Positions 7,928-16,535 of a stretch of DNA of 40,418 nt are shown piece by piece. Position 1 is the first letter of the stretch. Every line of letters begins with the position of its first letter. This stretch comes from an uncultured Oscillospiraceae bacterium (GTDB taxonomy: Bacteria; Bacillota; Clostridia; Oscillospirales; Oscillospiraceae): assembly GCA_934589155.1 (NCBI GenBank), contig CAKTNP010000016.1, forward strand, positions 1-40,418, in the 5' to 3' direction. The notes beneath the pieces are model-generated. The model was not told the DNA's origin and made no database searches. It worked only from the letters and a program-made list of their open reading frames with translations. The translations under genes and the position numbers were made by a program.

Positions 7928-9661
7928 ATGTCAACCTACACAGAGAGCTATGCCGGAAAGATCAGCCGCCGTCTTTTGACAAAAAAGCGGGTCATTGAGG
8001 CCGCCTCGGGACGGCAGAAGGCGGACCTGGTGCTGAAAAATGCGTCCTTTGTGAACGTATTTTCCGGGGAACTGAGCCACGGGGACATTGCCGTGGCGGA
8101 AGGACTGATCGTGGGCATCGGCGATTATGAGGGCATTGAGGAAGTGGATGTCCAGGGCCTGGTGGTCTGCCCCGGCTTTCTGGATGCCCATATCCATCTG
8201 GAGAGCTCCTTGGTGAGTCCCAAGGAGTTCGCCCGGGCGGTGCTGCCCCACGGTACCACCACTGTTATTACGGATCCCCATGAGATCACCAACGTCATGG
8301 GTACCGACGGCATCGACTATATGCTGGAGGCCACCGAGGGCTTGCCTCTGGACGTGCATTTTATGATCCCGTCCTGCGTCCCTGCCACCCCTATGGACGA
8401 GGCCGGGGCACGGCTGGACTACCGGGCCATTGATTCTTTCTTTGAGCATCCCCGGGTCCTGGGTCTGGCGGAAATGATGAATTACCCCGGCGTCATCGGC
8501 GGGGACCAGGAGACCGTGGCCAAGATCGTGGCCTCCCAGGCCCATCATAAGAAGATCGACGGCCACGCTCCCGGCCTTACGGGCAAGGATCTGGACGCCT
8601 ACATTGCCGCCGGTGTGTATTCGGACCATGAGTGCGCCGATGTGGAGGATGCTCTGCGGAAGCTGCGCCGGGGCCAGTTCATTATGATTCGGGAGGGCAC
8701 CGCTGCCCGAAACCTGGAGGCCCTCATGCCTCTGCTGACGGAAAAATACTACGACCGGTGTATGTTCTGTACCGACGACAAGCACCCCAGCGACCTGTTG
8801 GAAAAGGGCCACATCGATTACATCGTCCGGGAGGCCGTGGCCCGGGGCTGCGACCCCATTATGGCGGTTCAGGTGGCCTGCCACCACGCCGCCCGGTATT
8901 TCCTGCTGAACAACCGGGGGGCCATCGCTCCCGGCTACCTGGCGGATTTTGCCGTGGTGGACAATCTCCGGGACTTCAATGTGGTGAAGGTGTTCAAGCG
9001 GGGCAAGCTGGTCTGCCAGGATGGCCATGTGGTGGACTTCCCGGAGCCGAAGATTGGGGATTACCTCCAAGCCCGGGCCCACGACACCTTCCATTTGGAG
9101 CATCTGACCCCGGAGGACTTCGTAGACAGTCGCCCCCGGGGCGTCATCGGTATGGTCCCCGGCCAGATTGTCACCACGGACAACGGCTATTCTGATCGGG
9201 TGGATACGGAGCGGGACATTTTGAAGATCGCCGTGGTGGAGCGCCACAGGAACACCCATCATATCGGCATCGGCTATATTCAGGGCTACGGCCTGAAGCA
9301 GGGCGCCGTGGCCACCTCCGTGGCCCATGACAGCCACAATATCATTGTGGTGGGCGCCAACGAGGCGGATATGGCTTTTGCCGCCAATCGGGTGGCGGAG
9401 AACCGGGGCGGCATCGTGGTGGTAAAGAATGGCCGGGTCCAGGCAGAGCTGGCCCTGGAGATCGCCGGCCTTATGAGTGAGGATACCCTGCCCCATGTGA
9501 ACGAGAAGCTGGAAAATGCCAAGGCTGCGGCCCACGCCCTGGGTGTCGGCGATGGCATCGACCCCTTTATGACCCTGTCCTTTATGTCTCTGCCTGTGAT
9601 CCCCACCCTGCGGCTCACCACCCGGGGGGTGCTGGACGTGGCAAAGCAGCAATATATTTAA
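7928..9661 (+). CDS. ade: Adenine deaminase
   Basis: This amidohydrolase converts adenine to hypoxanthine and ammonia in purine salvage. The 577-residue length fits the bacterial Ade family. The metal-binding HxH motif is DAHIHLESS (H88 and H90), followed by TTVITDPHEITNVMG, and CTDDKHPSDL holds later active-site residues. The C-terminal half carries the Ade-specific domain ending in RLTTRGVLDV. ATG codons at 7919, 7922 and 7928 are in frame; 7928 is preferred because AAAGG lies 9 nt upstream. The stop overlaps a possible ATG of the next gene by one base, and the reductase probably shares its mRNA. Confidence 0.95.
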   Translation: MSTYTESYAGKISRRLLTKKRVIEAASGRQKADLVLKNASFVNVFSGELSHGDIAVAEGLIVGIGDYEGIEEVDVQGLVVCPGFLDAHIHLESSLVSPKEFARAVLPHGTTTVITDPHEITNVMGTDGIDYMLEATEGLPLDVHFMIPSCVPATPMDEAGARLDYRAIDSFFEHPRVLGLAEMMNYPGVIGGDQETVAKIVASQAHHKKIDGHAPGLTGKDLDAYIAAGVYSDHECADVEDALRKLRRGQFIMIREGTAARNLEALMPLLTEKYYDRCMFCTDDKHPSDLLEKGHIDYIVREAVARGCDPIMAVQVACHHAARYFLLNNRGAIAPGYLADFAVVDNLRDFNVVKVFKRGKLVCQDGHVVDFPEPKIGDYLQARAHDTFHLEHLTPEDFVDSRPRGVIGMVPGQIVTTDNGYSDRVDTERDILKIAVVERHRNTHHIGIGYIQGYGLKQGAVATSVAHDSHNIIVVGANEADMAFAANRVAENRGGIVVVKNGRVQAELALEIAGLMSEDTLPHVNEKLENAKAAAHALGVGDGIDPFMTLSFMSLPVIPTLRLTTRGVLDVAKQQYI

Positions 9662-9675
9662 TGGAGGAACGTGCA

Positions 9676-10788
9676 ATGCAGTATCGGAAAATGGGAAATA
9701 CGGGCCTGACCCCTTCTGCCCTGGGCTTCGGCATGATGCGTCTGCCCCGGGGAGAGGACGGCAAGTTCGACCAGGAGGAGTCCACCCGGCTCCTCCGCTG
9801 GGCCATTGACAACGGACTGACCTATGTAGACACGGCCTATACCTATGAGACCAGCGAGGTGGTCACCGGCAACGCCCTGCGGGACGGTTACCGGGAGAAG
9901 GTAACCCTGGCCACCAAGGCCCCGGTTTATGCCTTTAAGTGCGAGGAGGATTTCGACCGGATCCTGGACGAGCAGCTCTCCAGACTTCAGACTGACCACA
10001 TCGATTGCTACCTGCTCCATGCCCTGAACCGGGAGACCTGGCACGACAACGTGCTGAAATACAACGTGCTGGAGCACATGAAGGCTGCCAAGGCCGCCGG
10101 CAAGATCCGGCACATGGGTTTTTCCTTCCACGATAACCTGGACGTGTTTCAGGAGATTCTGAACGGCTTCGACGGCTGGGAATTCTGTCAGATCCAGCTG
10201 AATTATCTGGATACCGGCTATCAGGCAGGCATTGCGGGCCTGGAACTGGCGGCCTCCCGGGGTCTGGGCGTGGTCATCATGGAGCCTCTGCGGGGCGGCA
10301 AGCTGGCCCAGGTGCCGGACCAGGTGGCGAAGATCTTCGGGGAGAAGAATCCCGTGGAGGCCGGTCTGGACTTCCTGTGGGACCGGCCCGAGGTTTCCGT
10401 GGTCCTGTCCGGCATGGGCAATGAGCAGATGATCCGGGACAATATGACCTATGCCGCCAGGTCCGGGGTCCACATGCTGACGGCGGAGGACCGGGAAAAA
10501 TACGAAAAGGCGGCGGAATTCTTCCGCAGTGTGGACAGCATCCCCTGCACGGGCTGCGGCTATTGCAGCGTCTGTCCCATGGACATTGCCATTCCCGAGT
10601 CCTTTGCGGCATACAACCGGATCCAGCTCTCCGGCAACGTCCGGGCCGAGCGCCCTGCCTATGACGCCCTGGACAGCCGCTGTCCCAACAACTGTGTGGA
10701 ATGCCACACCTGTGAGGAGCGGTGCCCCCAGCACATCGCCATTCCGGAAGAGCTGAAAAAGGTCGTCAAGCTCTTCAAGGGCGAGTGA
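9676..10788 (+). CDS. Aldo/keto reductase with C-terminal 4Fe-4S ferredoxin domain
   Basis: Residues 1-270 form an aldo/keto reductase barrel, with YVDTAYTYETSE (catalytic Asp/Tyr region) near residue 50 and RHMGFSFH near 150. Residues about 291-352 carry ferredoxin-type cysteines: CTGCGYCSVCP, then CPNNCVECHTCEERCP. This 370-residue architecture is common in anaerobic Firmicutes, where the enzymes probably exchange electrons with ferredoxin or flavoproteins as well as NADPH; substrates are unknown. The ATG at 9676 has GGAGGA 7 nt upstream, while the ATG at 9661 overlaps the previous stop and has none. It follows ade closely and ends at the terminator 10800-10839. Confidence 0.92.
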   Translation: MQYRKMGNTGLTPSALGFGMMRLPRGEDGKFDQEESTRLLRWAIDNGLTYVDTAYTYETSEVVTGNALRDGYREKVTLATKAPVYAFKCEEDFDRILDEQLSRLQTDHIDCYLLHALNRETWHDNVLKYNVLEHMKAAKAAGKIRHMGFSFHDNLDVFQEILNGFDGWEFCQIQLNYLDTGYQAGIAGLELAASRGLGVVIMEPLRGGKLAQVPDQVAKIFGEKNPVEAGLDFLWDRPEVSVVLSGMGNEQMIRDNMTYAARSGVHMLTAEDREKYEKAAEFFRSVDSIPCTGCGYCSVCPMDIAIPESFAAYNRIQLSGNVRAERPAYDALDSRCPNNCVECHTCEERCPQHIAIPEELKKVVKLFKGE

Positions 10789-10799
10789 TAAGACATATC

Positions 10800-10839
10800 A
10801 AAAGCGCTCCGCAGTTGTGAAACCCTGCGGAGCGCTTTT
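10800..10839 (+). terminator. Intrinsic terminator of the ade operon
   Basis: A perfect 15-bp stem (10800-10814 with 10825-10839) with a 10-nt loop is followed by a T-run. It also starts with four A residues, so it can serve the minus-strand remnant at 10845-10994 in the other direction. Confidence 0.88.
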
Positions 10840-10844
10840 TGCAG

Positions 10845-10994
10845 TCATTTGGCGGCTCGCCGGATGATACCGCATTGCCCCAGGAGGTAATAGCAGCGGT
10901 CATAGTAAAGATCTACGATCGTGCTGCCGTCGGCGGCGATGGTAATGTCCTTGTCATAATTCAGAGCCGTAAAGCCCTCGGGGCAGCGGATCAT
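10845..10994 (-). pseudogene. Remnant of an InlB B-repeat (Listeria-Bacteroides repeat) surface protein
   Basis: The minus strand encodes 49 residues from ATG at 10994 to a stop at 10845. The core, ITIAADGSTIVDLYYDRCYY, resembles the end of the InlB B-repeat, where a GDGSTVVNLYYDR-like motif is typical of secreted Clostridia proteins. There is no signal peptide, no second repeat and no ribosome binding site: the sequence directly before the ATG is the tail of a terminator hairpin. It is best read as the C-terminal scrap of a decayed large surface protein, although a short expressed peptide is not excluded. The family match is by eye. Confidence 0.6.
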
Positions 10995-11004
10995 TTATAA
11001 AACA

Positions 11005-11042
11005 GCGGCCCCTCGGTGCCGAAAACGGTACCAAGGGGCCGC
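11005..11042 (-). terminator. Terminator of the MoxR/DUF58/transglutaminase operon
   Basis: The 16-bp arms 11005-11020 and 11027-11042 enclose a 6-nt loop with two G-U or mismatch positions. On the minus strand the stem is followed by TGTTTTATAAA, a usable U-tract, 18 nt after the transglutaminase stop. Confidence 0.8.
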
Positions 11043-11059
11043 ATTTTATAAATTATGGA

Positions 11060-13492
11060 TCAATAGCGGACCAGGATCCATTGATCCCACAGCCGCCGCA
11101 GACGGCTCCGCTTTTTCAGCTCCGTCACCAGGACATCCCGGAATCGGAACAGGGGCTGGAGCTCCTGCCGTGTCAGATGGTGCTGACTGAATCGTGCTTT
11201 CTGAGCAAGCTCCGTCAGTTCCCGGGGCACAGGGGCCTTCAGGGCCTTGGCCAGGCGGCTCAGCCGCAGATACAGCCGGACAGCTGCCCGGTTTTCGTCC
11301 ATCTGGCGCAGCAGCCGCCGCCGCAGGGACAGGATGGCTATTCGCCGCAGATACAGGGCCGCCAGGATCCCCAGGGGCCACAGCACATAGGGCAGGATTC
11401 TTTGGACCGCGGTCCAGACCCGGGCCCAGAGGCCGGGGCCGATGTTTCCGGTGCCCGTCCCGTCTCCGGGGCCGCCGGGGAGCTGACCACCGGAGGAGCT
11501 GGGCTCCGTAGCCCCGGAGGGCAGACGTTCCCCCCGGGAGGGCTCCGTGGCGCCGGCCCCGGTGCTGTCAACGACGGTTTCCTCAATTGCCGGCGTGGTG
11601 GTCTTCACCACGGCAGGCTCGGTGGGCTCGGTTGCCTCGGATTCCGGCTCCGTGACGACGGGCTCCGTGACGGAAGCCGCGGGGAGGCTCCCGGACCAAC
11701 CTGCGCTGGCGCTGCCGGGGGTGGATTCCAAGGGGACCCAGCCCAGGCCCGGCAGATAGAACTCCGCCCAGGCGTGGGCATCGTCGGTGGTCACCGTGGT
11801 CCACTGCCCCCGCTCCGTCCGGACCAGATATCCGGCCACATACCGGGCGGGGATGCCCATGGCCCGGAGTAGGGCCACGGTGGCGGAGGCAAAGTGGACG
11901 CAGTAGCCCGTGTCGCTGCGGTTGAGGAACCACAGCACGAAGTCCTGGCCCACCGGCATTTTCGCCGTGTTCAGATCATAGCTTGCGCTGGACCGGACAT
12001 AGTCCGCCACGGCAAAGGCCTGGGCCGCCCGGTCCGGGATCCCCAGGGCGGTACCGGTGACTTGATCCAGCCCTTCTTGCTGGATGATCTTGGTAAGCCC
12101 CCGCCGGGTCCTGGCGGGCAGGGTGGTGTAGTGCTCCTGGGCAAAGGCGCTGTACGCCTCGTTGGCCCGGACCCAGTCGCCCATGGTGTTCTGGCGCAGG
12201 GCGGTGGAGGGCACGGAATAGCTCTTCCCGCTCCACTCCTCCAGATCCTTCAGGGAGGAGGACTGATAGGTGCTCATGGCCTGGAGCACCTGCAGGGCGT
12301 CCCCCTGGGGCCCCGTGGGATTCCACCCCGTTTCTCCGTAAAACACGGTGTATTGCCAGAGATCTTCGGTATTTTTCAAACAAATGTCATAGCATTGGGC
12401 GCCACTTTCCCCTTTGGACCGGACCTGGGTCGGGTCATAGGGAGCATAGATCACGCTGGAAGCGCCGTTGGTGCGGATGCCGACGGACCGCTCCTCCAGG
12501 ACCCACAGAGGCCCGGCGTTCCAGTTCGCGACGCTGGCCTTGGCCTGGTCCCGGCCGGAAATGGTCTCCCAGGAGGTACCGGTGTAATTGCCAAGGGACG
12601 CGCCCCGGAGATAGAGCGACCCGTTCCGGCCGGAGAGCACCGTCATGACCTCCTGGCCCGTGTTGACCTTTGGCCCCACGCTGCGCAGGTTGACGGCGGA
12701 GGTGTTGAAATAGGCCGCCAGCTGGGCGGTGGAAAATTCCAGGTTCCCGTTTTCCATAGTCAGAAACGGGAGCCGCGCCAGGGCGTTCATGACCTGCCCC
12801 TCCAGGCCGTCGGACCAGGCGGAGCGCACATATCCGGCCTGGGGATTGGCGGCGAACAGCACTCCCAGCGCCAGCCCCACCGGCAGGGCCAGCCGCAGCA
12901 GAAAGCCTCCGGCGTCGCCGCCGCTGCGCCGGGTCCCCTGAGTCAGGACCAGGAGCAGGAGCCCCGCCAGCATCAGAAGAATGGGCAGCGCCCCGGAGAA
13001 GTTGGACAGATCCAGACAGCACAGCACCAGGCTGCACAGGCACAGCCCCACGGCGGGAAACAGGGTCCGCCGCCGCAGCAACGTCCACTGGATGCAGAGC
13101 TCCGTGAGGAGCCCCGCCAGGAGGAACACGGCGGTGACCTCCGCCTTCGGCCCCGGCCCGGCGCCGATGTCCAGGGGCGCAAAGCTGCCGTAGGCCCGGC
13201 TGTACTTTTCGGACAGCTCCAGTACCGTGTAGCGCAGGCCGTTCCACAGATCCTTCCGCAGGAAAAAGCCCGCGGTCAACAGAAAAAGCCAGAACAGGAG
13301 CCACACCGGCGCCTGCCGCTTGGGATAGAACAGCAGGGGCAGGGCAAAGGCCCCCAGGGTCAGAGTAATAACAAGAAGCCCCCCATTGTGGGCTAAGGAA
13401 AAGGCGGAAATGGGGGCCAGGACCACGCCCAGGCCAATGAGCAGGGAGGTTAGCACGGCGGAGGCGTACTCCGCCCAGGAAAATTTTCTCAT
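11060..13492 (-). CDS. Membrane transglutaminase-like protein
   Basis: This 810-residue protein has a multi-helix N-terminal membrane domain (about residues 10-230), a long extracytoplasmic part with the transglutaminase-like core, a Thr/Glu/Pro-rich linker (about 610-690), a further helix and a C-terminal cytoplasmic region like DUF4129. The catalytic Cys lies in DTGYCVHFASATVALLRAMG near residue 530, the His in TDDAHAWAEFYLPGLGW near 571 and the Asp/Glu in VPLESTPGS. Such proteins accompany MoxR and DUF58 partners and may process wall or surface proteins; the substrate is unknown. The start is ATG 13492, overlapping the DUF58 stop by ATGA; a longer reading frame upstream lies within DUF58 and is rejected. 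Confidence 0.9.
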   Translation of the reverse strand: MRKFSWAEYASAVLTSLLIGLGVVLAPISAFSLAHNGGLLVITLTLGAFALPLLFYPKRQAPVWLLFWLFLLTAGFFLRKDLWNGLRYTVLELSEKYSRAYGSFAPLDIGAGPGPKAEVTAVFLLAGLLTELCIQWTLLRRRTLFPAVGLCLCSLVLCCLDLSNFSGALPILLMLAGLLLLVLTQGTRRSGGDAGGFLLRLALPVGLALGVLFAANPQAGYVRSAWSDGLEGQVMNALARLPFLTMENGNLEFSTAQLAAYFNTSAVNLRSVGPKVNTGQEVMTVLSGRNGSLYLRGASLGNYTGTSWETISGRDQAKASVANWNAGPLWVLEERSVGIRTNGASSVIYAPYDPTQVRSKGESGAQCYDICLKNTEDLWQYTVFYGETGWNPTGPQGDALQVLQAMSTYQSSSLKDLEEWSGKSYSVPSTALRQNTMGDWVRANEAYSAFAQEHYTTLPARTRRGLTKIIQQEGLDQVTGTALGIPDRAAQAFAVADYVRSSASYDLNTAKMPVGQDFVLWFLNRSDTGYCVHFASATVALLRAMGIPARYVAGYLVRTERGQWTTVTTDDAHAWAEFYLPGLGWVPLESTPGSASAGWSGSLPAASVTEPVVTEPESEATEPTEPAVVKTTTPAIEETVVDSTGAGATEPSRGERLPSGATEPSSSGGQLPGGPGDGTGTGNIGPGLWARVWTAVQRILPYVLWPLGILAALYLRRIAILSLRRRLLRQMDENRAAVRLYLRLSRLAKALKAPVPRELTELAQKARFSQHHLTRQELQPLFRFRDVLVTELKKRSRLRRLWDQWILVRY

Positions 13493-14439
13493 ACCCGTCC
13501 CTCCTTCGGCAGGGGCCGGATGGCGTAGAGCCAGGCGCTTTGGGAGGACCGGGGCGCCGCTCCGCCGGACCAGGGCCGGATCTCCGGCAGCCGGCCCAGC
13601 AGCTCCGAGATCAGCCGGTCCAGGGCCTCGGTGCTGCACACCTTGGCGTTGACGGTGTCGTTTTCCCCGCAGGCGCAGAGCACCCGGTGGGCGATGCCCT
13701 GATCCAGGAGCCAGCGGGACAGATACAGCAGCTGCCCCAGGCAGCTGTCCGCCTCGTCTCCTACGCCCCGGAGGGCGAGAAACAGGATCACGTCCCGGCG
13801 GATCTCCTCTTGGGCCTCCCGGACGATGAGCTTGTCCGTCTTGGCCGACAGTTTCCAGTGCACGTCCCGCATGGGATCCCCCGGCCGATAGTCCCGAAGC
13901 TCATGGACCTCGGCGTAGCCCCCTCCGGCCTTGGGCCGCAGGGGCGGAGACAGAAGCTTGGTCACATCGGGCAGGGGCTCCGGAGCAATGGGGTCGGGCC
14001 AGACCTCCACACACAGGGGCTCCGGCGGCTTTTGGGGCAGATAAAAGAGCCCGAGATAATCCAGGATCCGCAGGCTTTTGATCCGGATCCGGGTTTTGGT
14101 GCAGTGGCCCGTGTCCAGGGGCAGGGCCATGGCCCCCTTCAGCAGGGTCCGGCGGCTCCGCTTTTTCGTTTGAGAGACCAGCCGCACATAGCACCGGCCC
14201 GCCGGGACCTTGGTGTCCAGCCGGAGCCGGGCCCCGGCCGGCTGGCCCAGGGCCGTCCGGCCGGGACCCTCCAGCCGCACCTTGGCGGAGAGCCACAGGG
14301 GCAGGGACAGCAACAGAGAGAACAGGGGAAGTCCTGCCGCGGCCAGCAGCAAAAACCAGGACAGCCACAGGGGATAATACATATGAAACACCAGGGCGCC
14401 TATGAGAATGCCCAGGTACAGGATCCGGTTCCGTGCCAT
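13489..14439 (-). CDS. DUF58 (VWA-like) domain membrane protein
   Basis: The 316-residue protein begins with two close membrane helices (about residues 7-26 and 28-50). The rest faces the cytoplasm and ends in the DUF58 domain with its signature YRPGDPMRDVHWKLSA at about 184-199. DUF58 proteins work with MoxR ATPases, probably as an adaptor or a VWA-like client of the chaperone. The gene starts 3 nt after the moxR stop and overlaps the transglutaminase start by 4 nt, so all three are translated together. Confidence 0.92.
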   Translation of the reverse strand: MARNRILYLGILIGALVFHMYYPLWLSWFLLLAAAGLPLFSLLLSLPLWLSAKVRLEGPGRTALGQPAGARLRLDTKVPAGRCYVRLVSQTKKRSRRTLLKGAMALPLDTGHCTKTRIRIKSLRILDYLGLFYLPQKPPEPLCVEVWPDPIAPEPLPDVTKLLSPPLRPKAGGGYAEVHELRDYRPGDPMRDVHWKLSAKTDKLIVREAQEEIRRDVILFLALRGVGDEADSCLGQLLYLSRWLLDQGIAHRVLCACGENDTVNAKVCSTEALDRLISELLGRLPEIRPWSGGAAPRSSQSAWLYAIRPLPKEGRV

Positions 14440-14442
14440 GGC

Positions 14443-15372
14443 TCAACCCAGCTTGGGTGCCTTGGCCCCGTCCAGGATCTCCTTCAGAATGGCCTCCGCC
14501 GACAGGCCCTTGGCCTCGGATTCCGGCGTCAGCAGCAGCCGGTGGGCTACGGTGGTGGAAAAGACCGAGGCCACGTCGTCGGGGGTCACGAAATCCCGGC
14601 CCTGGAGAGCCGCCACGGATTTCGCCATGGCGGTGACGGACAGGGTGGCCCGGGGGCTGGCCCCCCGCAGAATGGCGGGGTGGTTCCGGGTGGCGGAAAT
14701 GAGCCGGATCACATAGTCCACCACCTCGTCCTTCATGTACAGCCCGGCGGCATAGTCCTGCAGGGAGGCCAGGGTGGCCCCGTCCATGACCTGCTGGACC
14801 CGGTCCAGAGGATCCTTGCCCTGCCGGGCCAGGACCATGGCCCGCTCGGCCTTGGGATCCGGGTAGCCGATGGACAGACGGATGGTGAACCGGTCCATCT
14901 GGCTGTCGGGCAGGAGTTGGGTGCCGGAGGCCCCCACGGGGTTCTGGGTGGCGATGACCGCAAAGGGCCGGGGCAGGGGATGGCTCACGCCGTCCACGGT
15001 GACCTGACCCTCCTCCATGGCCTCCAGCAGGGCGGACTGGGTCCGGGAGGTGGCCCGGTTCAGCTCGTCCGCCAGCAGCAGGTTGCACAGCACCACGCCG
15101 GGCTGATAGGTCATGGTGCCGGTCTCCTTGTTGTAGACGGAATAGCCCGTGATGTCCGAGGGGAGCACGTCGGGGGTAAACTGAATCCGGCCATAGGAAA
15201 GCCCCAGGGCCTTGGAAAAGGCCAGGGCCATGGTGGTCTTGCCCACGCCGGGGATGTCTTCCAGGAGAATGTGGCCCCGGGCCAGAATGGCGGCAAAGAC
15301 CCATAGAAGGACGCTGTCCTTTCCCACAATGGCCTTTCGGGTCTCCCCGATGACCTGCTGTGCATACTGCAT
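14443..15372 (-). CDS. MoxR-family AAA+ ATPase
   Basis: MoxR ATPases act as chaperones that assemble or activate metal- or VWA-domain proteins. In this 309-residue protein Walker A is GVGKTT at 42-47 and the Walker B/arginine-finger region is LADELNRATSRTQSALLEAM. The sensor segment is ATQNPVGASGTQLLPDSQMD, a MoxR hallmark, and the C-terminal lid is present. ATG 15372 is chosen because AAGGAG lies 8 nt upstream; an in-frame GTG at 15381 overlaps that site. It is the first gene of the operon moxR-DUF58-transglutaminase, driven by the promoter at 15404-15432. Confidence 0.94.
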   Translation of the reverse strand: MQYAQQVIGETRKAIVGKDSVLLWVFAAILARGHILLEDIPGVGKTTMALAFSKALGLSYGRIQFTPDVLPSDITGYSVYNKETGTMTYQPGVVLCNLLLADELNRATSRTQSALLEAMEEGQVTVDGVSHPLPRPFAVIATQNPVGASGTQLLPDSQMDRFTIRLSIGYPDPKAERAMVLARQGKDPLDRVQQVMDGATLASLQDYAAGLYMKDEVVDYVIRLISATRNHPAILRGASPRATLSVTAMAKSVAALQGRDFVTPDDVASVFSTTVAHRLLLTPESEAKGLSAEAILKEILDGAKAPKLG

Positions 15373-15403
15373 CCGAAACACTCCTTAAAAACTATTTACC
15401 GTT

Positions 15404-15432
15404 AATATACCATAGTATGGAAGAAAATGCAA
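15404..15432 (-). promoter_or_regulatory. Sigma-A promoter of the moxR operon
   Basis: On the minus strand TTGCAT (15427-15432) and TATATT (15404-15409) are separated by 17 bp, about 30 nt before the moxR start and just after the mntP terminator. Confidence 0.7.
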
Positions 15433-15484
15433 CGAAAAGCCACAGCGCTTGTGGAAAACCGCCCCGCCGCCCCCCGGAGACGAC

Positions 15485-15516
15485 AAAAAGGGCCGCCTTC
15501 CGAAGAAAGCAGCCCT
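15485..15516 (-). terminator. Intrinsic terminator of mntP
   Basis: On the minus strand a 12-bp stem (15505-15516 with 15489-15500, two G-U pairs) with a TTCG tetraloop runs into a T-tract. It lies about 90 nt past the mntP stop, with repeat copy A between. Confidence 0.78.
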
Positions 15517-15528
15517 CCGTTTTCCAAG

Positions 15529-15595
15529 GTCTCGCAGAGTTTGCCGCCCGCAGGCGGGCAGGGAGTGCGCGCAGCAGACTGCGGCCCTTGTGGAG
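15529..15595 (+). repeat. Interspersed palindromic repeat, copy A (internally deleted)
   Basis: This stretch matches both ends of the longer copy B (17170-17350) read on the minus strand. Shared parts are CTCGCAGAGTT[T/C]GCCGCCCGCAGGCGG at the left and GAGTGCGCGC[A/G]GC then CCTTGT at the right. Copy A lacks the roughly 130-bp centre of copy B. It sits in the 3' untranslated region of mntP, before its terminator. Confidence 0.65.
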
Positions 15596-15602
15596 CGGTA
15601 AC

Positions 15603-16172
15603 TCAGCCAAAGATCCCCAGATGCTCCAGCAGGATCTTCAGCCCAAGACAGATAAGGATAATGCCGCCGGCCAGCTCCGCTTTTTTTTCAAAGCGGGCGC
15701 CGAATATGCCGCCGGCCTTGACGCCAATGGCGGACAGCAGGAAGGTGGTGCAGCCGATAATGGTAATGGCCATCCAGATGCTGACGCCGCCGGCCAGGGA
15801 CAAGGACACGCCCACGGCCAGGGCGTCGATGCTGGTGGCCACCGCCAGCAGGAACATGGTCTTGAAGCTCAGGTCGTCCGTGGCCTCATCTTCCTCTTTC
15901 GGGGACAGAGCTTCCCGGATCATGTTGATGCCGATGAGGCCCAAAAGGCCAAAGGCCACCCAGTGGTCAAAGGCGGCAATGGCGCCGGCGAACTGGCGGC
16001 CCAGAAAAAAGCCGATCAAGGGCATCAGAGCCTGAAATCCACCGAACCACAGGCCCACCAGCCCCGCTTTTTTCAGAGTGACCTTTTCCATGGCCAGGCC
16101 CTTACAGATGGATACGGCAAAGGCGTCCATGGACAAACCCACGCCCAACAGAATCAGCTCAAAAATACGCAT
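15603..16172 (-). CDS. mntP: Manganese efflux pump MntP
   Basis: MntP exports Mn2+ across the cytoplasmic membrane. The 189-residue length fits, with six predicted helices in two related halves. Each half carries the conserved acidic motif: [14 protein letters not shown] (D16) and [15 protein letters not shown] (D116). The loop [10 protein letters not shown] joins the halves. The ATG at 16172 has GAGGAGAG just upstream. Its leader contains a yybP-ykoY-type manganese riboswitch (16254-16368) and a terminator stem (16205-16236), which fits the function directly: high manganese should permit expression. It is transcribed alone from the consensus promoter at 16385-16413. Confidence 0.96.
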   Translation of the reverse strand: MRIFELILLGVGLSMDAFAVSICKGLAMEKVTLKKAGLVGLWFGGFQALMPLIGFFLGRQFAGAIAAFDHWVAFGLLGLIGINMIREALSPKEEDEATDDLSFKTMFLLAVATSIDALAVGVSLSLAGGVSIWMAITIIGCTTFLLSAIGVKAGGIFGARFEKKAELAGGIILICLGLKILLEHLGIFG

Positions 16173-16204
16173 GGTGCTCTCCTCGTTTGTACGTTTTTTG
16201 ACAC

Positions 16205-16236
16205 AAAAATTCCGGGCAGCTCAAGGCTGTACCCGG
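16205..16236 (-). terminator. Riboswitch-controlled terminator ahead of mntP
   Basis: On the minus strand CCGGGTACAGC (16236-16226) pairs with GCTGCCCGG (16220-16212) around a CTTGA loop, with a 2-nt bulge, and is followed by AATTTTT. Its GTACAGC segment is the exact complement of GCTGTAC at 16270-16264 in the riboswitch end, so an alternative antiterminator pairing is possible. Confidence 0.75.
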
Positions 16237-16253
16237 ATCCATTTCTTTATGGC

Positions 16254-16368
16254 GGACTCCATGTACAGCGCGGCGGTCATACATGAGTCTCGCAATTTGA
16301 AGCAAGCCAGGCAAAGGCCAGTATGTTGACTTGCTACGCACATTTCATGCGCTTGCTACTCCCTCACA
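16254..16368 (-). ncRNA. yybP-ykoY (manganese) riboswitch
   Basis: The mntP leader contains, in order on the minus strand, GAGGGAGTAGCAAGC, GTAGCAAGTCAACATACTGG, CCTGGCTTGC and GCGAGACTC. These match the conserved loops of the yybP-ykoY class, which binds Mn2+ between two docked loops. The next segment can pair GACTCATGTA with TACATGGAGTC. The class is known to control MntP and P-type ATPase exporters, so the context supports the call. Boundaries are approximate, because no covariance model could be run. Confidence 0.8.
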
Positions 16369-16384
16369 GGAAAATTGTTTTGAT

Positions 16385-16413
16385 ATTATACCAACAGGAC
16401 CGGGGCTTGTCAA
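16385..16413 (-). promoter_or_regulatory. Consensus sigma-A promoter of mntP
   Basis: On the minus strand a perfect TTGACA (16408-16413) and a perfect TATAAT (16385-16390) are separated by 17 bp. Transcription would start near 16378, about 10 nt before the riboswitch. So strong a promoter fits a gene held off by a terminator. Confidence 0.88.
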
Positions 16414-16465
16414 GGGAAAAGGATACGAAAACCGGGACACTTGGGAGGATCTGGGAGATTTCCCC

Positions 16466-16494
16466 TTGCCTGACCGTCCAAAATGGAGTATAAT
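16466..16494 (+). promoter_or_regulatory. Sigma-A promoter of the cytidylate kinase-like gene
   Basis: TTGCCT (16466-16471) and TATAAT (16489-16494) are separated by 17 bp, about 40 nt before the start at 16536. Confidence 0.75.
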
Positions 16495-16535
16495 AAAATC
16501 AAGATCCCGGCAGGGAAGAACAGGAGGCAAAGGAT

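Noticed and set aside
13493..13639. N-terminal extension of the transglutaminase to 13639
   Set aside because: It overlaps the DUF58 gene by about 150 bp in another frame. The ATG at 13492 gives a normal membrane start and the ATGA overlap typical of this operon.
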